From assembly GCF_001544375.1 (NCBI RefSeq), contig NZ_BCQJ01000003.1, positions 62,001 to 126,000 of the forward strand: a stretch of 64,000 bases of DNA, given 5' to 3'. The number at the start of each line of letters is the position of its first letter. Position 1 is the first letter of the stretch. Positions 51,115 to 59,408 of this stretch are shown one piece after another. The position numbers and the translations under genes are program-made. Under the pieces are notes generated by a model. It did no database searches, had not been told where the DNA came from, and saw only the letters and a program-made list of their open reading frames with translations. The DNA is from Enterococcus canis NBRC 100695. Lineage in GTDB: Bacteria; Bacillota; Bacilli; Lactobacillales; Enterococcaceae.

Positions 51115-51584
51115 CCTACCTTTACCTCCCGCTGTTGAACCTGTTGGATTTCTTCAACCAAGTCGATGATATATTGTTCTAGTTCAGCTGAAACTTTCTT
51201 CCCGTTGATTTTGATTGGCGAGCTAGTATAGGTACCACTAAAAGCATTATCTGCTTGCGAATCATATTGAATCATCCCATTTTTTCCAACCAACTCTATT
51301 TTGAAAACTGGTACTTGCGGCTCATCCCAGCTTGCAAATGCTAAGTTCACTAAACACTCGTCTTGCAAATTCAAGGTAACTAATAGGCTATCTTCATTTT
51401 TTAATACCGAGTAAGAACTTGGTTCTTCGTTTTTTAATCTAAAAACCATTCGCAATATCTCATGGATTATTTTCGTTTGTTCAACTTCTTTAAAACGGTG
51501 ATCATAAAAAGAAATACGTAAAAATGTTAAAGTACCGATTTCTTTTTGTGCCACGATTTCTTCGATGTCTTGCACTAATTCCAT
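51111..51584 (-). CDS. Small stand-alone Gfo/Idh C-terminal-like protein (left copy)
   Basis: A 157-residue soluble protein, first gene of the minus-strand operon. Its core (about 60-110) reads LLVTLNLQDECLVNLAF, then ASWDEPQVPVF, then KIELVGKNGMIQYD. This follows the same strand pattern as the C-terminal sheet of the neighbouring Gfo/Idh enzyme (SW.RP..YPVWGD then ELVFEKGQLTID), but the NAD-binding half and the catalytic residues are absent. A second copy is encoded at 52701-53201. ATG at 51584 has GGAGGTG upstream. It may be a partner subunit or a ligand sensor; function unknown. Confidence 0.72.
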   Translation of the reverse strand: MELVQDIEEIVAQKEIGTLTFLRISFYDHRFKEVEQTKIIHEILRMVFRLKNEEPSSYSVLKNEDSLLVTLNLQDECLVNLAFASWDEPQVPVFKIELVGKNGMIQYDSQADNAFSGTYTSSPIKINGKKVSAELEQYIIDLVEEIQQVQQREVKVG

Positions 51585-51609
51585 TTCAGCACCTCCAAGC
51601 ACTCATTTA

Positions 51610-51623
51610 TGAATGCGCTTTCT
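51610..51623. promoter_or_regulatory. cre-like site before the sugar operon
   Basis: TGAATGCGCTTTCT, two mismatches to the catabolite-responsive element consensus on either strand; centred on GCGC about 30 bases before the first gene of the operon, a roadblock position. Confidence 0.4.
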
Positions 51624-51714
51624 TTATCTGCTGTTAGAATACAGGAGAAACTGTTACGACTATTTAGATAAAAGTATCCTTAATTTACAAAAAAAGACTC
51701 GCTATGAGGAAATA

Positions 51715-51743
51715 TTACATAATTCTCTAATATATGGCATAAT
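51715..51743 (+). promoter_or_regulatory. Promoter of the AraC-type regulator gene
   Basis: TTACAT (51715-51720), 17 bases, CATAAT (51738-51743) with TGG directly upstream (extended -10). The opposite strand has no equally good promoter, which fits an activator-dependent divergent operon. Confidence 0.55.
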
Positions 51744-51783
51744 GAGGGTACGAAAAACACAAATATGATTCTGGAGACGCCTT

Positions 51784-52686
51784 ATGAACAAAACAAATCA
51801 CGTTAATTCGGGAAAAATAATGACTAGTATGATTGATAACATAACAAACATATCCTATTATGAATTCTCTCCTAAAATGACTTTTGCCATTAGTAAGTTG
51901 AACTATTGGAATCTTTGTTTTGTCGATTACGGCGAAGTAGAGTTATCTGTACTAGAACAGTGCTATCATTTACAAGAAGGTATATGCTTTCTTTCAGCAC
52001 CGGGCAAAGATTTTTCTTTTGAAACACAGGATAATCCAGTTAATATGATGATTATTGGATTTGAAACTCCAACTAAGTTAATAGAGGCAGTTTATGAGCG
52101 CCCGATCCTGTTAAAAAATACGACCCGTAGTTTATTTGCCAAAATTTTACACGAGGCCAAAACTGTCTTTCCGCAGATTTCATTGAATGTTTTTCGTACG
52201 GAAGATCGTCTTAAAAAAATTCCCCTAGGCGCTGAAGAGTTGCTTTATCTTTATCTATCTGAACTTTTGATCATTATTGCTCGCTCCAGCCAAGAAAATG
52301 TACCCCAAGAAACCGAAAAAAATTTTATCAAAACTCATTTCGGTAAAAAGGTAGTAGATGACATCATCCAGTACATGGAACAAAATTTGGATAAAAATAT
52401 TTCAGTGACTGAATTTGCTGACCATTTTTATGTAAGCCCTTCCTATATCAAGAAATTCTTTAAAACAGAGACTGGTTTTAGTCTCATCAATTTCTATCGT
52501 ACTTTAAAAATGGAAAAAGCGAAATTTTGGATTCGTGAGGAAGCCATGACGTTTACAGAGATATCAGCGCAACTAGGTTATGATACGATCCACCATTTTT
52601 CTAATACATTTAAAAAATATACCGGGTTAAGTCCCACTGCTTATAAAAAATCAATCCAAGCAATCGAAACAAAATTAGATACATAA
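51784..52686 (+). CDS. AraC family transcription regulator
   Basis: A 300-residue regulator. The N-terminal half is a cupin-like sensing domain (about 20-110: LCFVDYGEVELSVLEQ and EGICFLSAPGKDFSF). The C-terminal half is the double helix-turn-helix (about 195-295: VTEFADHFYVSPSYIKKFFK and FTEISAQLGYDTIHHFSNTF, ending in YTGLSPTAYKK). Placed at the centre of the sugar island between two divergent units that encode twin proteins, it is very likely their activator. CTGGAG precedes the ATG. Confidence 0.9.
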   Translation: MNKTNHVNSGKIMTSMIDNITNISYYEFSPKMTFAISKLNYWNLCFVDYGEVELSVLEQCYHLQEGICFLSAPGKDFSFETQDNPVNMMIIGFETPTKLIEAVYERPILLKNTTRSLFAKILHEAKTVFPQISLNVFRTEDRLKKIPLGAEELLYLYLSELLIIIARSSQENVPQETEKNFIKTHFGKKVVDDIIQYMEQNLDKNISVTEFADHFYVSPSYIKKFFKTETGFSLINFYRTLKMEKAKFWIREEAMTFTEISAQLGYDTIHHFSNTFKKYTGLSPTAYKKSIQAIETKLDT

Positions 52687-52700
52687 TGAAGGAGGCCCTT

Positions 52701-53201
52701 ATGCAACTAGAACATCGCGATATTTTAAATCGAATCCAACAAGACGAATTTGGCGAAATCACGTTTTCGCGTTATGAAGTGGCGACAGGTCTGATGTCGG
52801 TAACTCATCTAGATAAAATTTTTAAAGAAGCCTTGCAGTTTTTAGCACTTTGTCATCAAAATAACCTCGAGACGTTGTACGCTTCGAGGCACCTCGACCC
52901 TGATGTTTACCTAGTGACTTTACAATTTCAAAATCAAAGTTTAGCTAATTTACTGATTGACGGCTCTCCTAAGCATAATATGCACTACACCAAACAAATT
53001 GAGATGGTAGGCCCAAATGGTATCTATCAGTATAATTCATTGTTTAATCGTGGCTTTTCCTCTGATTTCTTACAAGAGGGCAACTATCAGCCACAATTTC
53101 AAGAAGACTCATTGGAAAATCTATGGCTATCAGGTTTGGTCGAAAAAATTCAAGAAAGTATCCAAACGGATAGCATCATCTATTTAGGAGGAACCCTATG
53201 A
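52701..53201 (+). CDS. Small stand-alone Gfo/Idh C-terminal-like protein (right copy)
   Basis: A 166-residue paralogue of the protein at 51111-51584. The shared core is seen as YLVTLQFQNQSLANLL, KQIEMVGPNGIYQYN and FNRGFSS. Both begin with a similar helix and the strand G(E/T)(I/L)TF.R. There is no nucleotide-binding motif. The ATG at 52701 has AAGGAGG; the in-frame ATG just after the AraC stop lies on the site itself. It overlaps the following Gfo/Idh gene by four bases, as in the left copy. Function unknown. Confidence 0.72.
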   Translation: MQLEHRDILNRIQQDEFGEITFSRYEVATGLMSVTHLDKIFKEALQFLALCHQNNLETLYASRHLDPDVYLVTLQFQNQSLANLLIDGSPKHNMHYTKQIEMVGPNGIYQYNSLFNRGFSSDFLQEGNYQPQFQEDSLENLWLSGLVEKIQESIQTDSIIYLGGTL

Positions 53202-54190
53202 AAGTTGGGATTATCGGTTGTGCTCATATGCAAGCCAAAACCTACTGTGAAGTTTTACAAGAAATGGGGGTTACAGTAACCGGGGTCTTTGACCGTAACC
53301 GATTGCGTGGCACTAAATTCGCCAAAGAATTAGGTATTCCATTTTTTCAAAGTTTAGAAAAGATTTTAACTACCGACATGGATACAGCCCTGATTTGTTC
53401 AGAAAATTCACTGCACTACGACTATACCCTCGCCTGCGCTTTTCATAAGATGCATGTCATTGTCGAAAAGCCGCTAGCCTTAGAACCAGAAAATGCTAAA
53501 CGCATGATTCTTTCATGTCAGGAGAATGGTGTGAAGCTTTTCGTGGCACAGCCTGTTCGCTATGCTCAAACTATCATTGATTTAAAAGAAAAATTTGATA
53601 GTGGCGAGTTGGGTAAAATCATTGCCATTGTTGGAACCAATCACGGCAAAAATCCAGGCGGGTGGTTTTTGGACAAAGAATTATCCGGCGGAGGCGCTTT
53701 GCTGGATCATCTGGTCCATATCATCGACTTATCAAAATGGCTCTTTCATTTTGACATAAAATCTGTTTATGCCCGGACTAACTGTCACAATTATTCAGAT
53801 ATTGAGGATTCTGCCTTACTGCATATCAACTTTACCAATGATGTTTTTATGAGTCTTGATACATCTTGGAATCGACCAGATAATTATCCTGTTTGGGGAG
53901 ATGCTGCCATGAAAATCATTACCGAAAAGGGTTACCTTTATGTCGATGGCTTTGGTCGTCGTTCTGAAGTTTATCAGCAAGGAAAGTTACCTATTTATAG
54001 TTTTTATGAAAAAAGTATGGACTACTCCATGTTAGAGGACTTCCGACGGTGTATTGACGAAGATCTTCCTGAGACAATTAATGGTGCCGATGGTCTTTAT
54101 CCAGTAGAAATAGCTAATTTAGCGTATCAATCTGTCCAACAAAAACAATTAATCACTTTGTCAGCTACCCAAGCGACTGACAAAAAATAG
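53198..54190 (+). CDS. Gfo/Idh/MocA oxidoreductase, right member of a twin pair
   Basis: A 330-residue dehydrogenase starting MKVGIIGCAHMQAKTYCEVL. It has HVIVEKPLALEP (about 92-103), NHGKNPGGWFLDKELSGGGA (about 149-168), LLDHLVHIIDLSKWLF and SLDTSWNRPDNYPVWGDA. It matches the protein of 50125-51114 along its length, so the pair arose by duplication. It is the last gene of the plus-strand unit AraC - small protein - Gfo/Idh. AGGAGG precedes the ATG. The substrate is unknown; it may differ from the left copy by anomer or ring position. Confidence 0.9.
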   Translation: MKVGIIGCAHMQAKTYCEVLQEMGVTVTGVFDRNRLRGTKFAKELGIPFFQSLEKILTTDMDTALICSENSLHYDYTLACAFHKMHVIVEKPLALEPENAKRMILSCQENGVKLFVAQPVRYAQTIIDLKEKFDSGELGKIIAIVGTNHGKNPGGWFLDKELSGGGALLDHLVHIIDLSKWLFHFDIKSVYARTNCHNYSDIEDSALLHINFTNDVFMSLDTSWNRPDNYPVWGDAAMKIITEKGYLYVDGFGRRSEVYQQGKLPIYSFYEKSMDYSMLEDFRRCIDEDLPETINGADGLYPVEIANLAYQSVQQKQLITLSATQATDKK

Positions 54191-54230
54191 CTAAATAAGT
54201 CTTGAAGCATCTAGTCCAATAAGTGCAAAT

Positions 54231-54278
54231 AAAAATGCGAGCTGACCACATCTTTAAGTGTAATCAGCTCGCATTTTT
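54231..54278. terminator. Bidirectional terminator
   Basis: A perfect 15-bp stem (54231-54245 with 54264-54278), A/T-run flanks, between convergent Gfo/Idh genes. Confidence 0.88.
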
Positions 54279-54326
54279 CATAGTAACAGGTGCTAATTTC
54301 TCATTTTGCACCCGTCATTAGTTACT

Positions 54327-55481
54327 TTAAATATGTTCAATCGTTTCTTGATCGATAGATCGTTGGGCTGCTAAGGCCAAACGCCCAGCTTGAACACTGG
54401 AAGTCAGATTGGAAACTGGACTTTTCCCAGTGTTGATAGCCGCCAAAAAGTCTGCCAACTGTTCCTCATCCCCTGGTTCCATTTGTTGCTCCAAGTGCTG
54501 GTTATCATAGGTCAACGTCTCTGCTTTTAGACGATCATGGATCACAATTTGATTGGTAACATCATCAAAATACAGTTCTCCCTTGGTCCCAAAGAAATGG
54601 AATTCTCGCTTGTAATAAGCCGCAAATTGGCAAAGCTGATAAGTCGCTTTCGCGCCATTCTCATATCGGATCATCACAGTTTGATGATCATCTACATCAA
54701 TTTCACTGTTGAAGACACAACTATCAGGCCAATTATCAGACCAATTGATATTTTTTTCCTTGGCTAAATTTTGAATACTTTCTTCACAGACATCACGGAT
54801 TTCACATTCATGACAATGCAACGTATCAGGAACCGGCCGGCCAAATTTTTCAATGGCCCCCACTTCTCCAAAAACAGCCAAATCTCCAAAAGCTACAACA
54901 TTTTTCGGATCACTATCTAAATACCAGTTGATTAAATCTAATGAGTGAGTCGCTTTTTGTAACAAAAGCGAGGTCGCCTTTGCTCTAGTACGATGCCAAT
55001 CATGAAAAAAGGCATAGCCACCATACTGAATATGATCAATGACATCTGCCATAATAACTCTGCCAATGATCCCACTAGTTAGAAAATCTTTAACTCTACT
55101 AAAAGTCCGCGCATAGCGTAAAACATAGCCGACTTCAAATACCTTATTATAGCCCTGTAATTTCTCTTCAATCAATGTGATTCTTTCATCACTGATTTCT
55201 AACGGTTTTTCACAAAGAATGTGCTTATCTGCCTCGATTGCTGCCAAAATGATCTCGGCATGCGTATCATCTGGCGTTGCAATAAAAATCGCATCAACTT
55301 CTGGATTTGCCAATACTTCTCGGTAGTCCGTAGTGTTAAGGACCCCTGGAAATAAATCAAAATGGTGGCCTAACGCATCACAAACCATCTTAATTTCCAC
55401 ATCTTTATGTGCTTGAATCGTTCGTAATGTGTATTTATAGCCGCGGTTACCCAAACCGATAATACCAAACTTTACTGTCAT
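54327..55481 (-). CDS. Gfo/Idh/MocA oxidoreductase with a cysteine-rich insert
   Basis: A 384-residue dehydrogenase of a longer Gfo/Idh branch. Rossmann motif FGIIGLGNRGYKYT, signature HILCEKPLEIS (about 89-99) and LQKATHSLDLINWYL (about 176-190). Between about 215 and 250 there is a cysteine cluster, LHCHECEIRDVC and later DSCVFNSE, that could bind a metal. The ATG at 55481 is chosen for GGGAGG; the frame upstream to 55532 includes the leader. It has its own TATAAT promoter element and a cre-like site, and is closed by the shared terminator, so it is a separate transcription unit at the edge of the sugar island. Confidence 0.88.
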   Translation of the reverse strand: MTVKFGIIGLGNRGYKYTLRTIQAHKDVEIKMVCDALGHHFDLFPGVLNTTDYREVLANPEVDAIFIATPDDTHAEIILAAIEADKHILCEKPLEISDERITLIEEKLQGYNKVFEVGYVLRYARTFSRVKDFLTSGIIGRVIMADVIDHIQYGGYAFFHDWHRTRAKATSLLLQKATHSLDLINWYLDSDPKNVVAFGDLAVFGEVGAIEKFGRPVPDTLHCHECEIRDVCEESIQNLAKEKNINWSDNWPDSCVFNSEIDVDDHQTVMIRYENGAKATYQLCQFAAYYKREFHFFGTKGELYFDDVTNQIVIHDRLKAETLTYDNQHLEQQMEPGDEEQLADFLAAINTGKSPVSNLTSSVQAGRLALAAQRSIDQETIEHI

Positions 55482-55504
55482 ACCACTACCTCCCATCTTT
55501 TTCA

Positions 55505-55518
55505 AGATAGCGCTTTCT
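55505..55518. promoter_or_regulatory. cre-like site in the leader of the Gfo/Idh gene
   Basis: AGATAGCGCTTTCT (minus AGAAAGCGCTATCT), matching the cre consensus except for the outer base at each end. It lies about 30 bases downstream of a TATAAT box (55547-55552), the position for CcpA roadblock. Confidence 0.55.
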
Positions 55519-55586
55519 CCATATGGTGTCAATCAGAATTAGAAAGATTATAGGGTTTCCTTAGCAAACTCTCTCAGGCCAATAAA

Positions 55587-55632
55587 AAAACAGCTTATTC
55601 GTTGCTCAAAAGCATAACGAATAAACTGTTTT
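55587..55632 (-). terminator. Terminator of the PplA-like lipoprotein gene
   Basis: A 17-bp stem with one mismatch (55587-55603 with 55616-55632) and a T-run on the minus strand. Confidence 0.88.
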
Positions 55633-55661
55633 AAAAAAATCTAAGTAAGCTTAGCGCCCTA

Positions 55662-56561
55662 TTATTCCGCTGGTGTTGCTTCAAATTCACCGGTTTTGCC
55701 GATTTCAGCGTAGTCGTCTAAAATCATTTCTACATAGCTTTTGAAGGTATCAGAAGAATGTGTTGCTCCAGTCACGGCTTCGACTGCGCTAACTTTTTGG
55801 TCTTTCAATAAGGCATCGGTTAATTCTTTGCTATATTTTTCAGGATATGTTTTAGTTTCTTTTTCCATATTGGCTTTGTAATCTGCATCTGTTGATTTCA
55901 ATTTACCGTCTTTATTGACACTATCGAAAGTTACGGCAGCGATTTTATGGTCTTTGATGGTCAATTCGACAAAGTCTTTCCAGCCTTGTTCGCTGAATTC
56001 TGGTGCAGTCAATTTGTAAGTGCCATCTTGATATAACGGTACGATTGCTTCATCAGTCGTACCTGCTTCAGCATTTTTAGCTGCTGCTTTAGCTAATGTA
56101 TCGAAGTTACGGCTCGAGTGAGTGGCCCCGCTGACTACATCAATGCGGTTAGCATCTTGGGTTGCCACTAATTCTTCCCCTAAACGAGTAAAGGCTTCTT
56201 TCGGTGTGAATTTGTTAGCTGCTGCGAAAGCTTCTTCATAGTTTTTATCGTCAGAACGAATTGCGCCATCGGCATTCGTATAATCATATTTTGCCGTGGC
56301 AATTTTACCGTCTTTAACTGTCAATTCGACAAATGCCTGCCAGTCCCGGACATCGGTCCGGTCGAAGGTCGCTTTGTACGTGCCATCCTTATAAGCAATA
56401 TCAGAAGCACTGGCTTCCGTCATCGCTGGCAAACCACTGGCAGCGCTAGACGCTGTTGTTGATTCTGCCGTTGAAGCTGTTCCCTTATCATTTCCGCCAC
56501 ATGCTGCTAATAACCCAACACTTAGCAATGCGACTAATCCTAATCCAACCTGTTTTTTCAT
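55662..56561 (-). CDS. pplA: PplA-like lipoprotein with two FMN-binding domains
   Basis: A 299-residue lipoprotein. The signal peptide MKKQVGLGLVALLSVGLLAAC has its lipid-modified Cys at residue 21. Two FMN_bind domains follow. Each ends in the flavinylation motif (VVSGATHSS and AVTGATHSS) whose Thr receives FMN from an FmnB/ApbE-type enzyme. In Listeria such a protein (PplA) carries electrons to outside acceptors in flavin-based extracellular electron transfer. In E. faecalis the homologue Cad yields the sex pheromone cAD1 from its signal peptide. The other electron-transfer genes are not in this window. ATG at 56561 has AAGGAGG. Confidence 0.9.
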   Translation of the reverse strand: MKKQVGLGLVALLSVGLLAACGGNDKGTASTAESTTASSAASGLPAMTEASASDIAYKDGTYKATFDRTDVRDWQAFVELTVKDGKIATAKYDYTNADGAIRSDDKNYEEAFAAANKFTPKEAFTRLGEELVATQDANRIDVVSGATHSSRNFDTLAKAAAKNAEAGTTDEAIVPLYQDGTYKLTAPEFSEQGWKDFVELTIKDHKIAAVTFDSVNKDGKLKSTDADYKANMEKETKTYPEKYSKELTDALLKDQKVSAVEAVTGATHSSDTFKSYVEMILDDYAEIGKTGEFEATPAE

Positions 56562-56594
56562 GTTTCTTCCTCCTTGTGATGTTATGAACAACTC

Positions 56595-56623
56595 ATTCTA
56601 CCAAGGAGCGACACCGCTCTCAA
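56595..56623 (-). promoter_or_regulatory. Promoter of the PplA-like gene
   Basis: Minus strand TTGAGA (56618-56623), 17 bases, TAGAAT (56595-56600). Confidence 0.65.
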
Positions 56624-56653
56624 TCTCAATATTTCACAGAAAAAATCGAAAAA

Positions 56654-56718
56654 TAGATCGCTTCTAATCGACTAAGCTCCCCTCAAGTTGCTTGACAATG
56701 TCGATCAGAAACGATCTA
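56654..56718 (-). terminator. Long inverted repeat after the APC permease gene
   Basis: Arms of about 19 bases (56654-56672 with 56700-56718) with one or two unpaired bases and a T-rich stretch beyond the left arm on the minus strand. It starts almost directly after the stop codon. Confidence 0.7.
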
Positions 56719-56721
56719 CTG

Positions 56722-58017
56722 TTATTTTTTGAAAAAGTAAATTGGTATCCCAATCAAAGTTAAGGCAATGCCTGTTAACGCTAAAAGGGGCGTTTTCAGC
56801 AATGTCATCACCAAAATAAAGAGGCCTCCACCAATTGCGATCAATGGGACTACCGGATAAAGTGGGACTTTATAAGGTCTCGGGCGATCAGCCTCTCGTT
56901 TTCTTAAAAGAAAGACCGCGATAAAAATCAAAATGCTAAAGAGCCACATGACAAAAACTAACATATCCGTCAAAAGATCAAAACTGCCTAGACACATCAT
57001 AATTATCGCAATTGTCAGTTGGACCAAGGCGGTATTACGCGGAACCGCAAACCGATTCAGTCGGCTTAAAAAACTGCTAAAAGGCAATTCATGCTCCAAA
57101 GCCATGGCGTAAGGTACACGGATTCCAGTCATGGTGTAGCCATTCAATGCACCATAGACGGAGATCAGAATACCAATCATGACGATTTTCCCACCTTGTG
57201 TACCAAATAGACGGACAGCCACATCAGAGGCGGCGTTTAGATTGCCACTGATAGCACTCAATGGTAGGGTCCGCAAAAACACAAAATTGATGACTAGATA
57301 GACGAACGTCACAAAACTCAAGCCGATAATAATCGCTCGTGGTAAGTCTTTCTCTGGTCGGCGCATCTCGCCAGCCATCGCTCCTACCCCCAGCCAACCA
57401 TCATAAGCAAATAATGTTGCTAGTAAAGCCCCACTCAGACCGCCCCAAGAATTTCCGGCAGGTAGTAGTGAAAAAGTCACTGGCGTTTGAGGAGCGAACA
57501 GTAAGCCGGCAATCACGATGGCGCCAATGGGCAAGAGTTTAATCAGCAAAGTGCCTGACTGGACCCAAGACGCTGCTTTCGTTCCTAGTAGGTTGATGCC
57601 GGTCACACTGACGGCTGTAAGAATGGCTAAAGGTATTAGCCAGCCAAGGGACCAGCCAAACAAGTTAAGTAGTTGGGTGGCAAAAATAATACTAAGTGCC
57701 GCAATATTGGCTGGAAAATAAACAATCATTTGCGCCCAGCCTAGCAAAAAAGCGGGCAATTTACCATAAGTCAATTCAATGTATTTGATGGCACCACCAG
57801 TTTCTGGAATAGCCGTTGCTAACTCAGCTACCGTCAAGCCGGCGCAGATTGTCAAAAAACCGGCTAAGAGCCAGACTAATAGCGTCATACTGGCTGACTG
57901 GGTTAACGCCACAACTGCCGCTGCTTTAAAGAAGACTCCGGCACCAATAACCGTCCCCATCACGGTTGAAAAAGCGCCTAAAAAGCCAATTTCACGTTTC
58001 AATTTTTTTGTTGTCAC
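56722..58017 (-). CDS. APC family amino acid permease
   Basis: A 431-residue membrane transporter with twelve predicted spans. The first span carries the APC substrate motif GTVIGAGVFFKAAAV (about 21-35), and span 6 has LFAYDGWLGVGAMAGEM (about 207-223). It resembles the LAT/SteT-type Ser/Thr exchangers more than GadC, which is about 80 residues longer. The start is GTG at 58017 with AGGGAG 7 bases upstream. It is a single gene, closed by a long hairpin. Confidence 0.88.
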   Translation of the reverse strand: MTTKKLKREIGFLGAFSTVMGTVIGAGVFFKAAAVVALTQSASMTLLVWLLAGFLTICAGLTVAELATAIPETGGAIKYIELTYGKLPAFLLGWAQMIVYFPANIAALSIIFATQLLNLFGWSLGWLIPLAILTAVSVTGINLLGTKAASWVQSGTLLIKLLPIGAIVIAGLLFAPQTPVTFSLLPAGNSWGGLSGALLATLFAYDGWLGVGAMAGEMRRPEKDLPRAIIIGLSFVTFVYLVINFVFLRTLPLSAISGNLNAASDVAVRLFGTQGGKIVMIGILISVYGALNGYTMTGIRVPYAMALEHELPFSSFLSRLNRFAVPRNTALVQLTIAIIMMCLGSFDLLTDMLVFVMWLFSILIFIAVFLLRKREADRPRPYKVPLYPVVPLIAIGGGLFILVMTLLKTPLLALTGIALTLIGIPIYFFKK

Positions 58018-58199
58018 CTGCTCGCTCCCTTGCTCATTTTTTAGTTATATTGTCGTAATAAGCAATAGTATACAGAAAATATTCTGAAAACACCACTTTG
58101 AACAGACACAACTTATTTTATTTTTCTCATACTTTCTGCTTGCTCTGGGACGCGTTTCATACTTTACACTAAGGCTACCAATAAAGAGGAGGCACTATC

Positions 58200-58469
58200 A
58201 TGAACACCTATCTTAAAATCGACGGACCAAAGGAAACCCTGCTTTACGCACAAATCACCTGTGAAAATGGTCAACTGCATATAACCAATACCGATCCTCT
58301 ACGTAAATCCTATCAAGAAGTGATTCCCTTAACCGCCATCCAACGCCTTACTAAAGATACCTTCTGGGGTGGGCAACGGATTACTTTCCAATATGAAGGA
58401 AATTTTTATACCTTCTATGAATGCGGCTTAGGTGTGGTAGACTATTTAGTAGAAAGTCTCAATCTGTAG
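58200..58469 (+). CDS. Small protein of unknown function (89 residues)
   Basis: An 89-residue soluble protein, MNTYLKIDGPKETLLYAQIT at the start, with mostly beta strands (NGQLHITNTD, RITFQYEGNFYTFYECG). GAGGAGG precedes the ATG. It is the first gene of a two-gene unit with the LacI regulator, whose start lies 9 bases after its stop. The family is not recognised. The 182 bases upstream hold the divergent promoters for this unit and the permease, but no clear -35/-10 pair. Confidence 0.72.
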   Translation: MNTYLKIDGPKETLLYAQITCENGQLHITNTDPLRKSYQEVIPLTAIQRLTKDTFWGGQRITFQYEGNFYTFYECGLGVVDYLVESLNL

Positions 58470-58478
58470 GTGAAGAAA

Positions 58479-59408
58479 ATGGCAAATATTCGTGATATCG
58501 CTCGTTTGACTGGCTATTCCGTCTCTACTGTCTCGCGGGTGATCAATCAGCATCCCTATGTCAGTGAAGAAAAGCGGCAGCATATCTTGCGGGTTATGAA
58601 GGAGTTAAATTACATTCCTAATTCCACCGCGCGCCAATTAAGCTATGGCAAAACGAAAAATATTGGCGTGATTATCCCCTTTACGAATCACCCTTATTTT
58701 GACCAGCTATTAAGCGGGATCACGAAAGCTGCCTTTGAGTCACAATATAAAGTCACTTTATTGCCCACGAATTACGATAGTGCAATTGAAACCGATTATC
58801 TTGATCAGTTTGCCGCCAAAGAGTTTGATGGCTTAATCATTACGTCTAGAGCGAATGCCTTTGAAAAAATTCTGAGTTATCAACAATATGGTCCGATTAT
58901 TTTTTGTGAGGATCTAGACGAAGAAAATATCGGGTGTGTCTTCATTGACCGAGAACGCTCCATCCGCGAAGGCTTACTCTATCTCCGGGACCAAGGTTGT
59001 CAAAAAATCGGCGTCACGTTAGGGCGGAGTGGCAAATTAAGTAAGAACTCCAAAATCACGGTCCGACTTTGTCAGGAATTACTACCAAATTTTCAAGCGG
59101 AAGATATTTTATGGGACTGCTTGGATTTTGCTGATGGTCAAAGGGCCGGCAACTATTTTGCCAATAAGGGTGTCGATGGTATTTTTACCAATGGGGATGG
59201 CGTTGCAGCTGGTATCGTGGACACACTTGAGGAAGCTGCACCACTTTTGGTAGGACGCGATAATCTGATTATTAGTAAGTTTCTAAACATTACCACCATT
59301 GATCACCATTTGCCCCTTTGCGGCGAATATGCCTTTAAGTTATTTATTACCAACAGCCAGGAGCATCTGCGAGTCCCGTACACCTTTATCAAACGTAACG
59401 CACTGTAA
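58479..59408 (+). CDS. LacI family transcription regulator
   Basis: A 309-residue repressor. The LacI helix-turn-helix is at the N-terminus (NIRDIARLTGYSVSTVSRVI, about 3-22), with the hinge helix NSTARQLSYGKT and a periplasmic-binding-like sensor domain (IGVIIPFTNHPYFDQLLSGI and DGIFTNGDGVAAG). The ATG at 58479 has AGGTG upstream; the frame begins three codons earlier with GTG right at the preceding stop. The target is unknown: neighbours are a permease on one side and glutamate decarboxylase on the other. Confidence 0.9.
   Translation: MANIRDIARLTGYSVSTVSRVINQHPYVSEEKRQHILRVMKELNYIPNSTARQLSYGKTKNIGVIIPFTNHPYFDQLLSGITKAAFESQYKVTLLPTNYDSAIETDYLDQFAAKEFDGLIITSRANAFEKILSYQQYGPIIFCEDLDEENIGCVFIDRERSIREGLLYLRDQGCQKIGVTLGRSGKLSKNSKITVRLCQELLPNFQAEDILWDCLDFADGQRAGNYFANKGVDGIFTNGDGVAAGIVDTLEEAAPLLVGRDNLIISKFLNITTIDHHLPLCGEYAFKLFITNSQEHLRVPYTFIKRNAL

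Noticed and set aside
56722-58017. APC permease as the GadC partner of glutamate decarboxylase
   Set aside because: Too short, lacks the extended C-terminus of GadC, and is separated from gadB by a regulator unit and a terminator.
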